From Thiomicrospira sp. ALE5 (GTDB lineage: Bacteria; Pseudomonadota; Gammaproteobacteria; Thiomicrospirales; Thiomicrospiraceae), in contig NZ_FOYY01000003.1 in the NCBI RefSeq assembly GCF_900112445.1, forward strand, positions 1,313,960-1,377,959: DNA of 64,000 bases, read 5' to 3'. Positions within the stretch are counted from its first letter, which is position 1, and the number at the start of each line of letters is the position of its first letter. Below, piece after piece: positions 56,235 through 64,000 of this stretch. The position numbers were made by a program, and so were the translations under genes. A model generated the notes under the pieces. It made no database searches, was not told the DNA's origin, and was given only the letters and a program-made list of their open reading frames with translations.

Positions 56235-57920
56235 ATGAATAATTTATCGGAAACTGAAATTCTTTATGAGATTTCTTTATCGCTAGGCAGTAGTCTTGAC
56301 CTCACCAAAATGCTAAGAGAAGCCATGGCAACGATTATGCGCACCCTGAATTGTAGTGGCGCACAAACTTTGCAGGTCATCAGCTCAGACGATAGCCTTG
56401 ACAATAAAGCAGGCCAATTAGTTTGGAAGCCGGTTTGTACATTGCCCCGTACTTTAGATCGTAGTGCGAGTTTTCTTGCTTTTTTAGCGGCCGCTGAATT
56501 ACCAAGCTTGGGGACTGCTCGTGCAGAATGGGAGCAATCGCTTCCCAAAGTCAAGCAGATTGAAAATACTCGTTACATCCTGTTTAATTTGCCCCAATTT
56601 GGTGTGTTAGCGCTCGAACTGCGTGGGGCGAGTTTAACGCATAGCCTACAAAAGTCATTACAGGTGTTGATGAACAAGCTGGCGCATGCAGCCCAAGCAT
56701 GTCTCTACGAAGTGGAGTTACAGCGACAAATCGAAGCCGCTAAGGCAGCGAGTATTGCTAAAAGTCAATTTTTGGCCAATATGAGTCATGAGCTGCGTAC
56801 CCCGATGAATGGTGTAATAGGCATGACGGATTTGTTATTGCTAACCCCGTTAAATACTAAGCAGCAACGCTATGTGGATATAGTCAAATCCAGTGGTCAG
56901 TCGTTACTCGCTATTATCAATGATATTTTAGATTTCTCGAAGATTGAAGCGGGTATGCTCAATCTTGAAACCATCGACTTTGACCTGCCGCAGGTTTTAG
57001 ATGACCTCCTAGCAGGCCTGGTGTTTAAGGCGCAAGAAAAAGGCCTTAAACTCGAACTGCTGATTGATGAGCAAGTACCAAAGCGAATCAAAGGGGATCC
57101 AGGGCGTCTTAAGCAAATTCTGCTGAATCTGGTCGGGAATGCAGTGAAGTTTACGCCACAAGGTAAGGTGGTCGTCAGCGTCACTCTAGCAGATCAGCAA
57201 CCTCAGCAAAGTACTGATGTGCAATTACACTTTAGGGTGATTGATACGGGTATTGGTATTCCGACTGATAAACTTGATCGCTTATTCCAAGAGTTTAGTC
57301 AGGTGGACCCATCGCATACGCGTCAATATGGCGGCACAGGATTGGGGTTAGCCATTTCAAAGCAATTGGCGGAGTTGATGGGTGGCGCTATAGGTGTCAA
57401 CAGTATCGAAGGTGAAGGGTCAACGTTTTGGTTTACCGTCTGTTTTAGCAAACCAGCGGTCATGCCGACCATGAATAAAGCAACTGTCAATACTCAAGAT
57501 AATTTGCCAACTTTTAATGATCAAACGGTGCGTATTCTGTTGGCAGAAGACAATGAAATCAACCAGCAGGTTGCTTTGGGTATTTTGCGGATGTTTGGCC
57601 TGTCGGCAGATATTGCTAATAATGGCCAAGAAGTGCTCAATGCTATACAAAAAGACCGCTATGATTTAGTGCTGATGGATATGCAAATGCCGGTTATGGA
57701 CGGCATCAGTGCGACTAGGAAAATTCGTGATTCAACATCAAGCGGCTGCTATCGTCCAAATCTACCCATAATCGCAATGACCGCGAATGCACTGCAAGAT
57801 GATAAAGATAAATGCCTTGCTGCGGGTATGAATGACTATATATCAAAGCCTGTTGCGCCCATTCAACTCGCTGAAACCTTGCAAAAGTGGTTACCTGCGA
57901 GCGCCTTAGCGAGTTCTTAA
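56235..57920 (+). CDS. Hybrid histidine kinase with receiver, partner of FIST protein
   Basis: The 561-residue protein has a GAF-like N-terminal domain of about 165 residues without helices in the membrane, then HisKA with [17 protein letters not shown], HATPase ([22 protein letters not shown]) and a receiver with [16 protein letters not shown] and the phospho-aspartate in [12 protein letters not shown]. Its start is 3 bp after the FIST gene, matching NosP-NahK type pairs. No Hpt domain is present. Phosphate would be relayed to an outside Hpt and a regulator, possibly the HD-GYP protein upstream. Confidence 0.9.
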   Translation: MNNLSETEILYEISLSLGSSLDLTKMLREAMATIMRTLNCSGAQTLQVISSDDSLDNKAGQLVWKPVCTLPRTLDRSASFLAFLAAAELPSLGTARAEWEQSLPKVKQIENTRYILFNLPQFGVLALELRGASLTHSLQKSLQVLMNKLAHAAQACLYEVELQRQIEAAKAASIAKSQFLANMSHELRTPMNGVIGMTDLLLLTPLNTKQQRYVDIVKSSGQSLLAIINDILDFSKIEAGMLNLETIDFDLPQVLDDLLAGLVFKAQEKGLKLELLIDEQVPKRIKGDPGRLKQILLNLVGNAVKFTPQGKVVVSVTLADQQPQQSTDVQLHFRVIDTGIGIPTDKLDRLFQEFSQVDPSHTRQYGGTGLGLAISKQLAELMGGAIGVNSIEGEGSTFWFTVCFSKPAVMPTMNKATVNTQDNLPTFNDQTVRILLAEDNEINQQVALGILRMFGLSADIANNGQEVLNAIQKDRYDLVLMDMQMPVMDGISATRKIRDSTSSGCYRPNLPIIAMTANALQDDKDKCLAAGMNDYISKPVAPIQLAETLQKWLPASALASS

Positions 57921-57939
57921 TGCTCTAAAGGGAGGGTGA

Positions 57940-59259
57940 GTGTTAGATAATTTCGTTTGGCTTGTGAGTTTAGCAGGCCTGCTAATCGTGTTGTTAGTCG
58001 TATTGGGGGTGCTGTGGCATCAACGGGCGTTATTAAAAGCCGATTATGCACATCAAGTTGCCAAAGTAGGTGAGTTAGCGTCCTATCAACAACGTTTTCA
58101 ACAGCTTAGTGAAGACTATCGTGCCTTAGAAAGTCGTTACGATGCCGCGCAGCAGCATTTTGCACAAGAGCGCGAACAGTTTAGTAGTACTAAGGCGGCA
58201 TTAACCCATGAATTTGAAAGTCTGGCGCAGCGGATTTTTGAACAACAGGGTCAGCAGTTTTCGCAACAAAATCAAACGCAAATAAGCCAGCTTTTGCAAC
58301 CCTTTCGGGAGCAGGTGTCAAGTTTTCAGCAGCGGGTAAATGAAGTACACGATGCTGCAACGCGTGGGCAAGCAGGCCTGCAAGCGGAGTTGCGCAAAGT
58401 CATCGAATTGGGCATGAGCATGAGTCAAGAAGCGCATAACCTCACGCGGGCGTTAAAGGGCGATGCGCAACAGCGCGGGGCTTGGGGTGAGGCGCAATTA
58501 CGTCGCACGCTAGAAATGAGCGGGTTGATCGAATCGGTTCATTTTAGTGTGCAAGATAGTTTTAAAGATGCTCAGCACCGCGATAAACGCACTGATTTTG
58601 TGATTAGACTGCCAGATGCAAAACACATTATCCTGGATAGCAAGGTGTCGTTAGTTGCGTATGATCGTTGGGTGGCCACCGAATCTGAATCACCAGCGGC
58701 ACAACAGGCCGCACTCGATGCACACTGTCAGGCCGTGCGTCGGCATATTCAAGAGCTGGCAGCTAAGGATTACACTCAGCTGATCGGGGTTAAAAGTCCA
58801 AGCTTTGTGTTGCTATTTATGCCGATTGAGCCGGCCTATATTGCAGCCTTAAAAGCTCAGCCGGGTTTATTTGATGAAGGGTATAATCAGGGTGTGGTGT
58901 TAGTATCCCACACCACCTTGCTGCCCATTTTGCGTACCATCACCAATTTATGGACCTTGGCGCAGAGCCAAAATGAGGCCCAGGCATTAGGCGAAAAGGC
59001 GGGCGAAATTTATCAGCAGGTGAGTGTCATTGCCGAGCGACTCACCAAATTAGGCACAAGCCTGAGTGCGGCGAGTAATCATTACAACAGCACCGTTACC
59101 GCTTTAGCGGGTAATCAGGGCTTGTATGGCAAGGTAGCGCGTTTTAACCAGCTTTCGACCAAGGTGCAAAAATCCTTACCGACATTAGAAACCAAGCATA
59201 TAGACTTTGATACTGAGCGGTTGAATATGTTGATCGAGCCTTTGGATACAGATAAATAA
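57940..59259 (+). CDS. rmuC: DNA recombination protein RmuC
   Basis: RmuC limits inversions and recombination between short repeats. The 439-residue protein has one N-terminal helix (SLAGLLIVLLVVLGVLW), a long coiled-coil (about 35-150, rich in Q, E, A) and the nuclease-like RmuC domain with GAWGEAQLRRTLEMSG, TDFVIRLPDAKHIILDSKVSLVAYDRW (in parts) and FVLLFMPIEPAYIAAL. The GTG start has GGAGG five bases upstream. Confidence 0.93.
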   Translation: MLDNFVWLVSLAGLLIVLLVVLGVLWHQRALLKADYAHQVAKVGELASYQQRFQQLSEDYRALESRYDAAQQHFAQEREQFSSTKAALTHEFESLAQRIFEQQGQQFSQQNQTQISQLLQPFREQVSSFQQRVNEVHDAATRGQAGLQAELRKVIELGMSMSQEAHNLTRALKGDAQQRGAWGEAQLRRTLEMSGLIESVHFSVQDSFKDAQHRDKRTDFVIRLPDAKHIILDSKVSLVAYDRWVATESESPAAQQAALDAHCQAVRRHIQELAAKDYTQLIGVKSPSFVLLFMPIEPAYIAALKAQPGLFDEGYNQGVVLVSHTTLLPILRTITNLWTLAQSQNEAQALGEKAGEIYQQVSVIAERLTKLGTSLSAASNHYNSTVTALAGNQGLYGKVARFNQLSTKVQKSLPTLETKHIDFDTERLNMLIEPLDTDK

Positions 59260-59373
59260 TCTATTCAGGTAGGTTGTATTTAAGGCGCAATCATTTTAAG
59301 TTTCGTTATCTTTCACCTTCTAGGTTAAGATTACAGTATAAATCTGAGTGAAGGGGGCTGTTTCCGAACAGCG

Positions 59374-60084
59374 ATGATAAACAAATCTTATTTATCAAAT
59401 CAGCCATGGCAAGGTTTAGTGCTATTAGTTTTAGGTATATTAATTGCACTGGCTTGGTTGGGTATTTGGCAATCGAATAAAGCCTATGCGCAAGTTACGA
59501 TTAACTTTAATCAATTTAATCAGCAACTCATGGCGCAATATGGCAACAGACGTTTGCCGGCAGGTCAGGCATGGCAACGCCTAATTAATGATATTGATGG
59601 TTTGTCAAATGTCCAAAAACTACAACGTGTTAATGCGTTCTTTCATCAAAATGTCCGCTACCGTACCGACCAACAACTCTATGGTATGGAAGATTATTGG
59701 GCTACACCCCTAGAAACGCTTGGACATGGTATGGGTGATTGCGAAGACTATGCGATTGCCAAGTACATCACCTTGCGCAAAGTGGGGCTGACAGATCAAC
59801 AATTACGACTCATTTATGTTCGTGCTAATGTGCGTGGGCGCGTAGAAGCTCACATGGTGCTGGGGTACTATGCCACCCCCAATGCAGAGCCATTAATTTT
59901 AGACAGTTTAATTACACGCATTTTACCCGCCTCGCAACGAACAGATTTAACTCCCGTTTTTAGTTTTAATGCTCAGGGATTATGGGCAGGCAATCAGCGT
60001 TCGGCTTCTAGTCCTACTGCACGGCTCTCTCGGTGGCGATCCGTGTTGGATCGACTTGCAGAGGAGGGCATTTATTTTGAATAG
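59374..60084 (+). CDS. lapG: LapG-type periplasmic cysteine protease
   Basis: LapG cuts the N-terminus of a large surface adhesin (LapA-like) and so releases cells from a biofilm. The 236-residue protein has one N-terminal helix or uncleaved signal (about 15-32) and the transglutaminase-like triad: C123 in GMGDCEDYA, H160 in VEAHMVL, D177 in LILDSL. lapD follows after 20 bp, the canonical pair. The region before it (59260-59373) shows no clear motif. Confidence 0.93.
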   Translation: MINKSYLSNQPWQGLVLLVLGILIALAWLGIWQSNKAYAQVTINFNQFNQQLMAQYGNRRLPAGQAWQRLINDIDGLSNVQKLQRVNAFFHQNVRYRTDQQLYGMEDYWATPLETLGHGMGDCEDYAIAKYITLRKVGLTDQQLRLIYVRANVRGRVEAHMVLGYYATPNAEPLILDSLITRILPASQRTDLTPVFSFNAQGLWAGNQRSASSPTARLSRWRSVLDRLAEEGIYFE

Positions 60085-60104
60085 TTTTTTATCTAGGAAG
60101 TGCT

Positions 60105-62018
60105 ATGTCGTTAATTAAGCAGCTTTGGTTAGGTATCATTGGATTGTTGTTAATTGCGTTTATAAGTAGTTTTTTTGTGAGTGTCTATAACGCAAAAAGC
60201 TATTTTGAAGATCAGCTGAATTTAAAAAATAACGATAATGCGCAAAGTCTTGCCTTATCGCTTAGCCAAATGGATAAAGAGCCCGTCATGGTAGAGTTGT
60301 TTATCGCTGCCCAATTTGATACCGGCTACTATCGACGCATTGAATTAATAGACCCGATGGACGAGACGATTCAACGACGTATATTTGATGATCAAGAGTC
60401 CATAACTATCCCGGAGTGGTTTGAAGATTTGATCGCACTAGACATTCAACCCGGTATTGCGCTTGTTCAGGATGGTTGGCAGCAATATGGTACGGTGTAT
60501 GTTGAAAGTCATGACCGGTTTGCTTACGAGGCCTTATGGCAAAGTACGCTACAGCTTAGTATTTGGTTGTCAATCATTGCGCTGGTATCTGGGTTAGTGG
60601 GTACGTTTTTACTAAAAACAATTATTAAGCCACTCGATTTTGTTGTAGAACAAGCTGAAGCAATGGGCGATCGCCGATTTTTAGTGGGTGATGAGCCAAG
60701 AACCCTTGAGTTTGGTCGGGTCGTTAGAGCCATGAACAAGTTATCAAAGCGTATTAAGGCGATGTTAGAGCGTGAGTCGCAACGCTTATCAACATTGCGT
60801 GCATCTATTGCAGTTGACCATACCACAGGCTGCTTAAACCGTGATTATATTATTAGTCAACTGGATGCTATTTTAGCTGATCGTGAAAACACCGCTGCCC
60901 ATGGTGTGTTATTAATTCGTGCCAAAGGGTTGCAAGAGTGTAACCAAAAGTTAGGGCGTCAACAGGTTGATCATGAGCTAAAACACTTGGTTAATGAGGT
61001 GGCGCGCGACTTAGGCTTGATTAGCGCAAGTAAAGAGTGTGTGGGGCGTTTAAATGGGACAGATTTTGTGGTGTTACTCCCAGATGAATTGAATGATCAG
61101 CAGGCCTGGTGCCAAGCGCTACGTGAAAAATTGGATGGTGAAAAAATTAACTATGCCATGGCTTTTACTAGTTTTAGCTGTATTGAAGCCCGTGGTCATC
61201 TACTGGCTCGTTTAGATAGTTTGTTAGTGCGTGCTGAACAACAATCGAATACAGCGCTTGAAATGCTTTCGGGTAGCGAATCGAGTGTAGCCCATTTACC
61301 TGTATTAACTGAAAGCGATTGGAGTCAGTGTATCCAACAGGCTCTTAATCCACTGACAGGTTTGTCGGCATTAAAATTTGCCTATTTTCCAACCCAAGAT
61401 GCACAGAGTAAAATCTGGCACCAAGAAGCCATGATGCGCTTAGATTGTCAAAATCAAACTTTTACAGCATGGCAAATCCTGCCGTGGGCAAAACGTTTTA
61501 AGCAGGTTGCGGAGCTGGATGAAAAAGTTTTAGAAAAAGCATTAGTTGCATTAGCTGAAGATGTTGACCTGAAACTGGCAGTTAACATAAGTATCACCAC
61601 CATTGCCATCGAGTCAGTTAGAACCCGACTTTTGCAGCAGCTGAATCAAAGTCAAAATCTAGCGTCTCGTCTTGCACTGGAATTTACCGAACAGGAGTTT
61701 ATGGCTCAGCAAGCGTCTGCGAGTGCGGCTTTGTTATTGATAAAGCAGACCGGATGTAAAATTGGCATAGAAAAGGCGGGTTCGAATATTTTAAAAACGC
61801 CAAACATTCAAGAATTAGGTTTAGATTACCTTAAGATTAATAGTGTCTTTGTAAGAGAATTTATTACCAGTCAGAATGATCGTTATCTACGAGGCATTAT
61901 GACCCTTGCTCACACATTGGGTATTATTGTTATTGCTGAAGGGGTAATGGCCGAAGCTGAAATAGCACAGCTGATTGAGCTAGGTTTTGATGGCGTAACA
62001 GGACCCGGTGTCGCTTAA
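60105..62018 (+). CDS. lapD: LapD-type cyclic-di-GMP effector
   Basis: LapD is an inner-membrane receptor: when c-di-GMP is bound, its periplasmic domain holds LapG and protects the adhesin. The 637-residue protein has helix 1 (about 6-26), the LapD/MoxY periplasmic domain, helix 2 (about 150-170), HAMP, a degenerate GGDEF domain (NGTDF in place of GGDEF) and a degenerate EAL domain without the EAL triad. This fits a binding protein and not an enzyme. The 3' end overlaps the convergent small gene by 4 bp. Confidence 0.92.
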   Translation: MSLIKQLWLGIIGLLLIAFISSFFVSVYNAKSYFEDQLNLKNNDNAQSLALSLSQMDKEPVMVELFIAAQFDTGYYRRIELIDPMDETIQRRIFDDQESITIPEWFEDLIALDIQPGIALVQDGWQQYGTVYVESHDRFAYEALWQSTLQLSIWLSIIALVSGLVGTFLLKTIIKPLDFVVEQAEAMGDRRFLVGDEPRTLEFGRVVRAMNKLSKRIKAMLERESQRLSTLRASIAVDHTTGCLNRDYIISQLDAILADRENTAAHGVLLIRAKGLQECNQKLGRQQVDHELKHLVNEVARDLGLISASKECVGRLNGTDFVVLLPDELNDQQAWCQALREKLDGEKINYAMAFTSFSCIEARGHLLARLDSLLVRAEQQSNTALEMLSGSESSVAHLPVLTESDWSQCIQQALNPLTGLSALKFAYFPTQDAQSKIWHQEAMMRLDCQNQTFTAWQILPWAKRFKQVAELDEKVLEKALVALAEDVDLKLAVNISITTIAIESVRTRLLQQLNQSQNLASRLALEFTEQEFMAQQASASAALLLIKQTGCKIGIEKAGSNILKTPNIQELGLDYLKINSVFVREFITSQNDRYLRGIMTLAHTLGIIVIAEGVMAEAEIAQLIELGFDGVTGPGVA

Positions 62019-62236
62019 TAATTGAGCGGGCTTTCTTCGTCTTCCAGCAAATCTAAGTTACGCCGGCCTTGGCGTAACTGGGTGCGCTTTAATAGTTTAC
62101 GCTGCGCTTGTTCTGGCAACTCTGTAAACTGAATGACACCTTTATCAATCATTAACTCAATTAGGTCGTCAAGCACGCGGATCATTTCAAGATCACTGTC
62201 TTGTAAAGCTTGAATGGTCACTTTTTCTTCGCTCAT
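62015..62236 (-). CDS. Small acidic-basic protein of the lap cluster, unknown
   Basis: The 73-residue product is charged, predicted helical (DSDLEMIRVLDDLIELMIDKG), has a basic centre (RKLLKRTQLRQGRRN) and an acidic end. No helix in the membrane. Its start overlaps the stop of the LuxR-type regulator gene (4 bp), so it is co-translated. No family is recognised. Its position in a LapD/LapG/secretion cluster suggests a role in surface adhesin control. Confidence 0.75.
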   Translation of the reverse strand: MSEEKVTIQALQDSDLEMIRVLDDLIELMIDKGVIQFTELPEQAQRKLLKRTQLRQGRRNLDLLEDEESPLNY

Positions 62237-62880
62237 TTAGTGTACCCCCTATAAATTAACATTAACTGCATGCGATCTTTTGCTCCCGTCTTGGCTAGCA
62301 AATTACTCATGTGTTGTTTAACAGTGCGTTCGGTGATGTTAAGTTGAGTAGCAATTTTCTTATTAGTTAAACCCTGGCAGACTCGTTCAGCGACATCATG
62401 CTCGCGGGCCGTTAAATCGAATGTCGATTTAGGGTTAGAATCTGCCTGTAGCGTTCCGCTGCGTTGTAATAGCTTATCACTGGCACTAACTAATCTAGAT
62501 AACAACTCAGCAGGTAACCACATTGAGCCAGCTGCAAGGGTTTGTTCAATTTGTTGCAGAATGGTCGCGTTAGCTGTGGCGTCTGTATAAGCCTTTGCAC
62601 CCAAACCGATCGCTTTTTGAAATTCCGCAAAAGACTTTTTAAATGACATCACCGCGCAAGGAACCTTGTGTTGATTTAATGCACGTAACCAGGCCTGCCA
62701 CTCAGGATGATCTGTGCATACCCATGCCATTTTAGGTAGAGTAAGGCGCGACTGTTGCTCGAATTCATCGAGGTTAAGTGAGGTTTTAGTAATGCCAATC
62801 TGAGTCCATTCTGGATGTTCAAAACGATTAAGCATAACCAACATTTGTGAGGCAGTAGGTAGAAGGGTATCAGTTTTCAT
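62233..62880 (-). CDS. LuxR-type transcriptional regulator of the lap cluster
   Basis: The 215-residue protein has a C-terminal LuxR helix-turn-helix (LTAREHDVAERVCQGLTNKKIATQLNITERTVKQHMSNLLAKTG, read in parts). The N-terminal 120 residues look receiver-like in length but lack an obvious phospho-aspartate pocket (the region near AWVCTDHPEWQ is odd), so it may be an atypical response regulator. It sits 13 bp downstream of a membrane-fusion protein gene. Confidence 0.87.
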   Translation of the reverse strand: MKTDTLLPTASQMLVMLNRFEHPEWTQIGITKTSLNLDEFEQQSRLTLPKMAWVCTDHPEWQAWLRALNQHKVPCAVMSFKKSFAEFQKAIGLGAKAYTDATANATILQQIEQTLAAGSMWLPAELLSRLVSASDKLLQRSGTLQADSNPKSTFDLTAREHDVAERVCQGLTNKKIATQLNITERTVKQHMSNLLAKTGAKDRMQLMLIYRGYTK

Positions 62881-62892
62881 AGTTATTATTCC

Positions 62893-64000
62893 TTAACGCT
62901 CAGTCATTGCATTTGAGGTAGCTCGTAGCACAGGTTTGAGCAAATAATCTAACACGCTCTTTTTCCCAGTTAGAATGTCCACTTGCACAGTCATACCAGG
63001 AATTAAAACCATATTGGCCGGGATTAACGAATCATCTGTCTGCAGTCGCACAAGATAATAGGTTTCATCCTTTTCATCGGTGATAGTGTCGGCACTAATA
63101 TGAGCCACCTTGGCATCAAACGCACCATAAATCATAAAGTCATAGGCGGTGAATTTCAGTCGCGCATTTAGGCCAGGTCGAATATTGGCGATGTCACGAG
63201 GGGCAATGCGAGCTTCGACGATTAAGGTATCATCTAGCGGCACAATTTCCATAACTTCCCTGCCTGGTGACACGACACCGCCAACGGTATTAACATAAAG
63301 ACGTTGGATCGTGCCACGTACCGGCGAGCGTAATTCGGTTTGACGCACGCGGTCTTGCAGACCGGCTTCTGCTTCACTTAGGGTAGCCAAACGCCCGATG
63401 CTTTCGCTAAGTTGCGTGCGCCACCGTGTGACAGCAACCGATTCAATTTCTTTGATACGAATTTCAGCTTCTTCAATCGCTAGGTTTAAGCGGCGAATGG
63501 TCACCTCGGTACGATTGAGCTCACCCTGGGCATTTGCAAGATCGCGCTCCAAACGAATTACATCGACTTCGGAAACAGCACCAGAGCGTAATAAAGGCCG
63601 GGTAAAGTTTAGCTCACGACGTGTAGTAGAAAGGACTTCCTGTTGTTGCGATCTAGCCATCTCAGCCTCTTTAAGTTCCTCACGGCGCTGTGCCAGTTGA
63701 GAACGGGCAATTTCAAGCTGTTCGGCCAGTTCTTGGCGAGCTGATTGATACAAGGCTAATTCTTGAATAAAGATAACCGGATGCTCAGCACGAATGGCGG
63801 TATCAAACTCCGGTGGGCGTTGCTCAATTAATGCTTGTAGTCGTTCAATTTCAGCACTTAAGCTAGCTACTTGGGCGCGGTTTTCACGAAAACTAGCTGT
63901 AGAGCGCGTTGCATCAATAATAACAAGCGGGTCGCCGCGTTCGACAGTTTGGCCTTCGCGCACTAAAATATCCTGCACTATCCCGCCATCAAGTGATTGA
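62893..64000 (-). CDS. HlyD-family membrane-fusion protein, LapC-like, 5' part cut by window
   Basis: The open frame continues off the right edge, so the gene is partial; the first visible codons read QSLDGGIVQDILVREGQTVERGD, the lipoyl-like beta-barrel start of type I secretion adaptors. A long coiled-coil hairpin (about residues 35-195 of the visible part) and the second half with LRSPVRGTIQRLYVNTVGGVVSPG and VQVDILTGKKSVLDYLLKP follow. It should join an inner-membrane ABC exporter to a TolC-like channel to export a large adhesin that LapD and LapG control. Confidence 0.9.
   Translation of the reverse strand, partial: QSLDGGIVQDILVREGQTVERGDPLVIIDATRSTASFRENRAQVASLSAEIERLQALIEQRPPEFDTAIRAEHPVIFIQELALYQSARQELAEQLEIARSQLAQRREELKEAEMARSQQQEVLSTTRRELNFTRPLLRSGAVSEVDVIRLERDLANAQGELNRTEVTIRRLNLAIEEAEIRIKEIESVAVTRWRTQLSESIGRLATLSEAEAGLQDRVRQTELRSPVRGTIQRLYVNTVGGVVSPGREVMEIVPLDDTLIVEARIAPRDIANIRPGLNARLKFTAYDFMIYGAFDAKVAHISADTITDEKDETYYLVRLQTDDSLIPANMVLIPGMTVQVDILTGKKSVLDYLLKPVLRATSNAMTER

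Overview
The window is about 64 kb of ordinary, densely coded gammaproteobacterial chromosome around the replication origin. The gene content suggests a sulfur-oxidising member of the Thiomicrospira/Thioalkalimicrobium-like group: a flavocytochrome c sulfide dehydrogenase pair next to dnaA-dnaN, system II cytochrome c biogenesis, Bat genes and gammaproteobacterial cmoA/cmoB/cmoM, luxS, hslR and lap genes. The taxon is an inference from gene content and not a measured placement. I see no insertion sequence, prophage or CRISPR array.

Layout. 0-5 kb: a periplasmic protein plus sensor kinase pair, hslR, hemF, an M48 lipoprotein protease and ysxC. 5-9 kb: resB-ccsA-dsbA-like operon for cytochrome c maturation. 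9-17 kb: acetolactate synthase, nitroreductase, an OxyR-like regulator, mlaA, mnmE, a BCCT transporter and tsaC. 17-20.6 kb: a ferric iron ABC transporter. 20.7-27.7 kb: a six-gene moxR/DUF58/DUF4381/batA/batBC/batD operon. 27.8-37.5 kb: cmoB-cmoA, a LysR regulator divergent from a pirin and an FMN reductase, mltC, a histidine-rich protein with a TonB-dependent receptor, a secreted nuclease and cmoM. 37.5-40.3 kb: oriC, dnaA, dnaN. 40.4-48 kb: sulfide dehydrogenase, glmS and a molybdenum cofactor cluster (moaA, moaD, moaE, moeA, moaC). 48-51.1 kb: purT, luxS-mtnN, a 51-residue membrane protein missed by simple ORF cut-offs, and tRNA-Phe and tRNA-Leu. 51.3-64 kb: a signalling and biofilm block with two hybrid histidine kinases, an HD-GYP phosphodiesterase, a FIST (NosP-like) protein, rmuC, lapG, lapD, a small unknown protein, a LuxR-type regulator and the start of a type I secretion membrane-fusion protein.

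The most striking non-gene signal is an 8-bp palindrome, CAGGCCTG, present 27 times by my count where roughly one copy is expected. All copies lie inside genes, in different reading frames and on genes of both strands, and 26 of 27 (left) and 25 of 27 (right) are flanked by G or C. It behaves like a highly iterated palindrome selected at DNA level. A second chromosome-scale signal is a cluster of two near-perfect and two weaker parS (ParB-binding) sites between 26.6 and 33.1 kb, just left of oriC. Two overlap or nearly overlap start codons. The molybdenum cofactor cluster carries a strongly folded leader before moaD that looks like a Moco riboswitch and a possible ModE-type operator before moaA.
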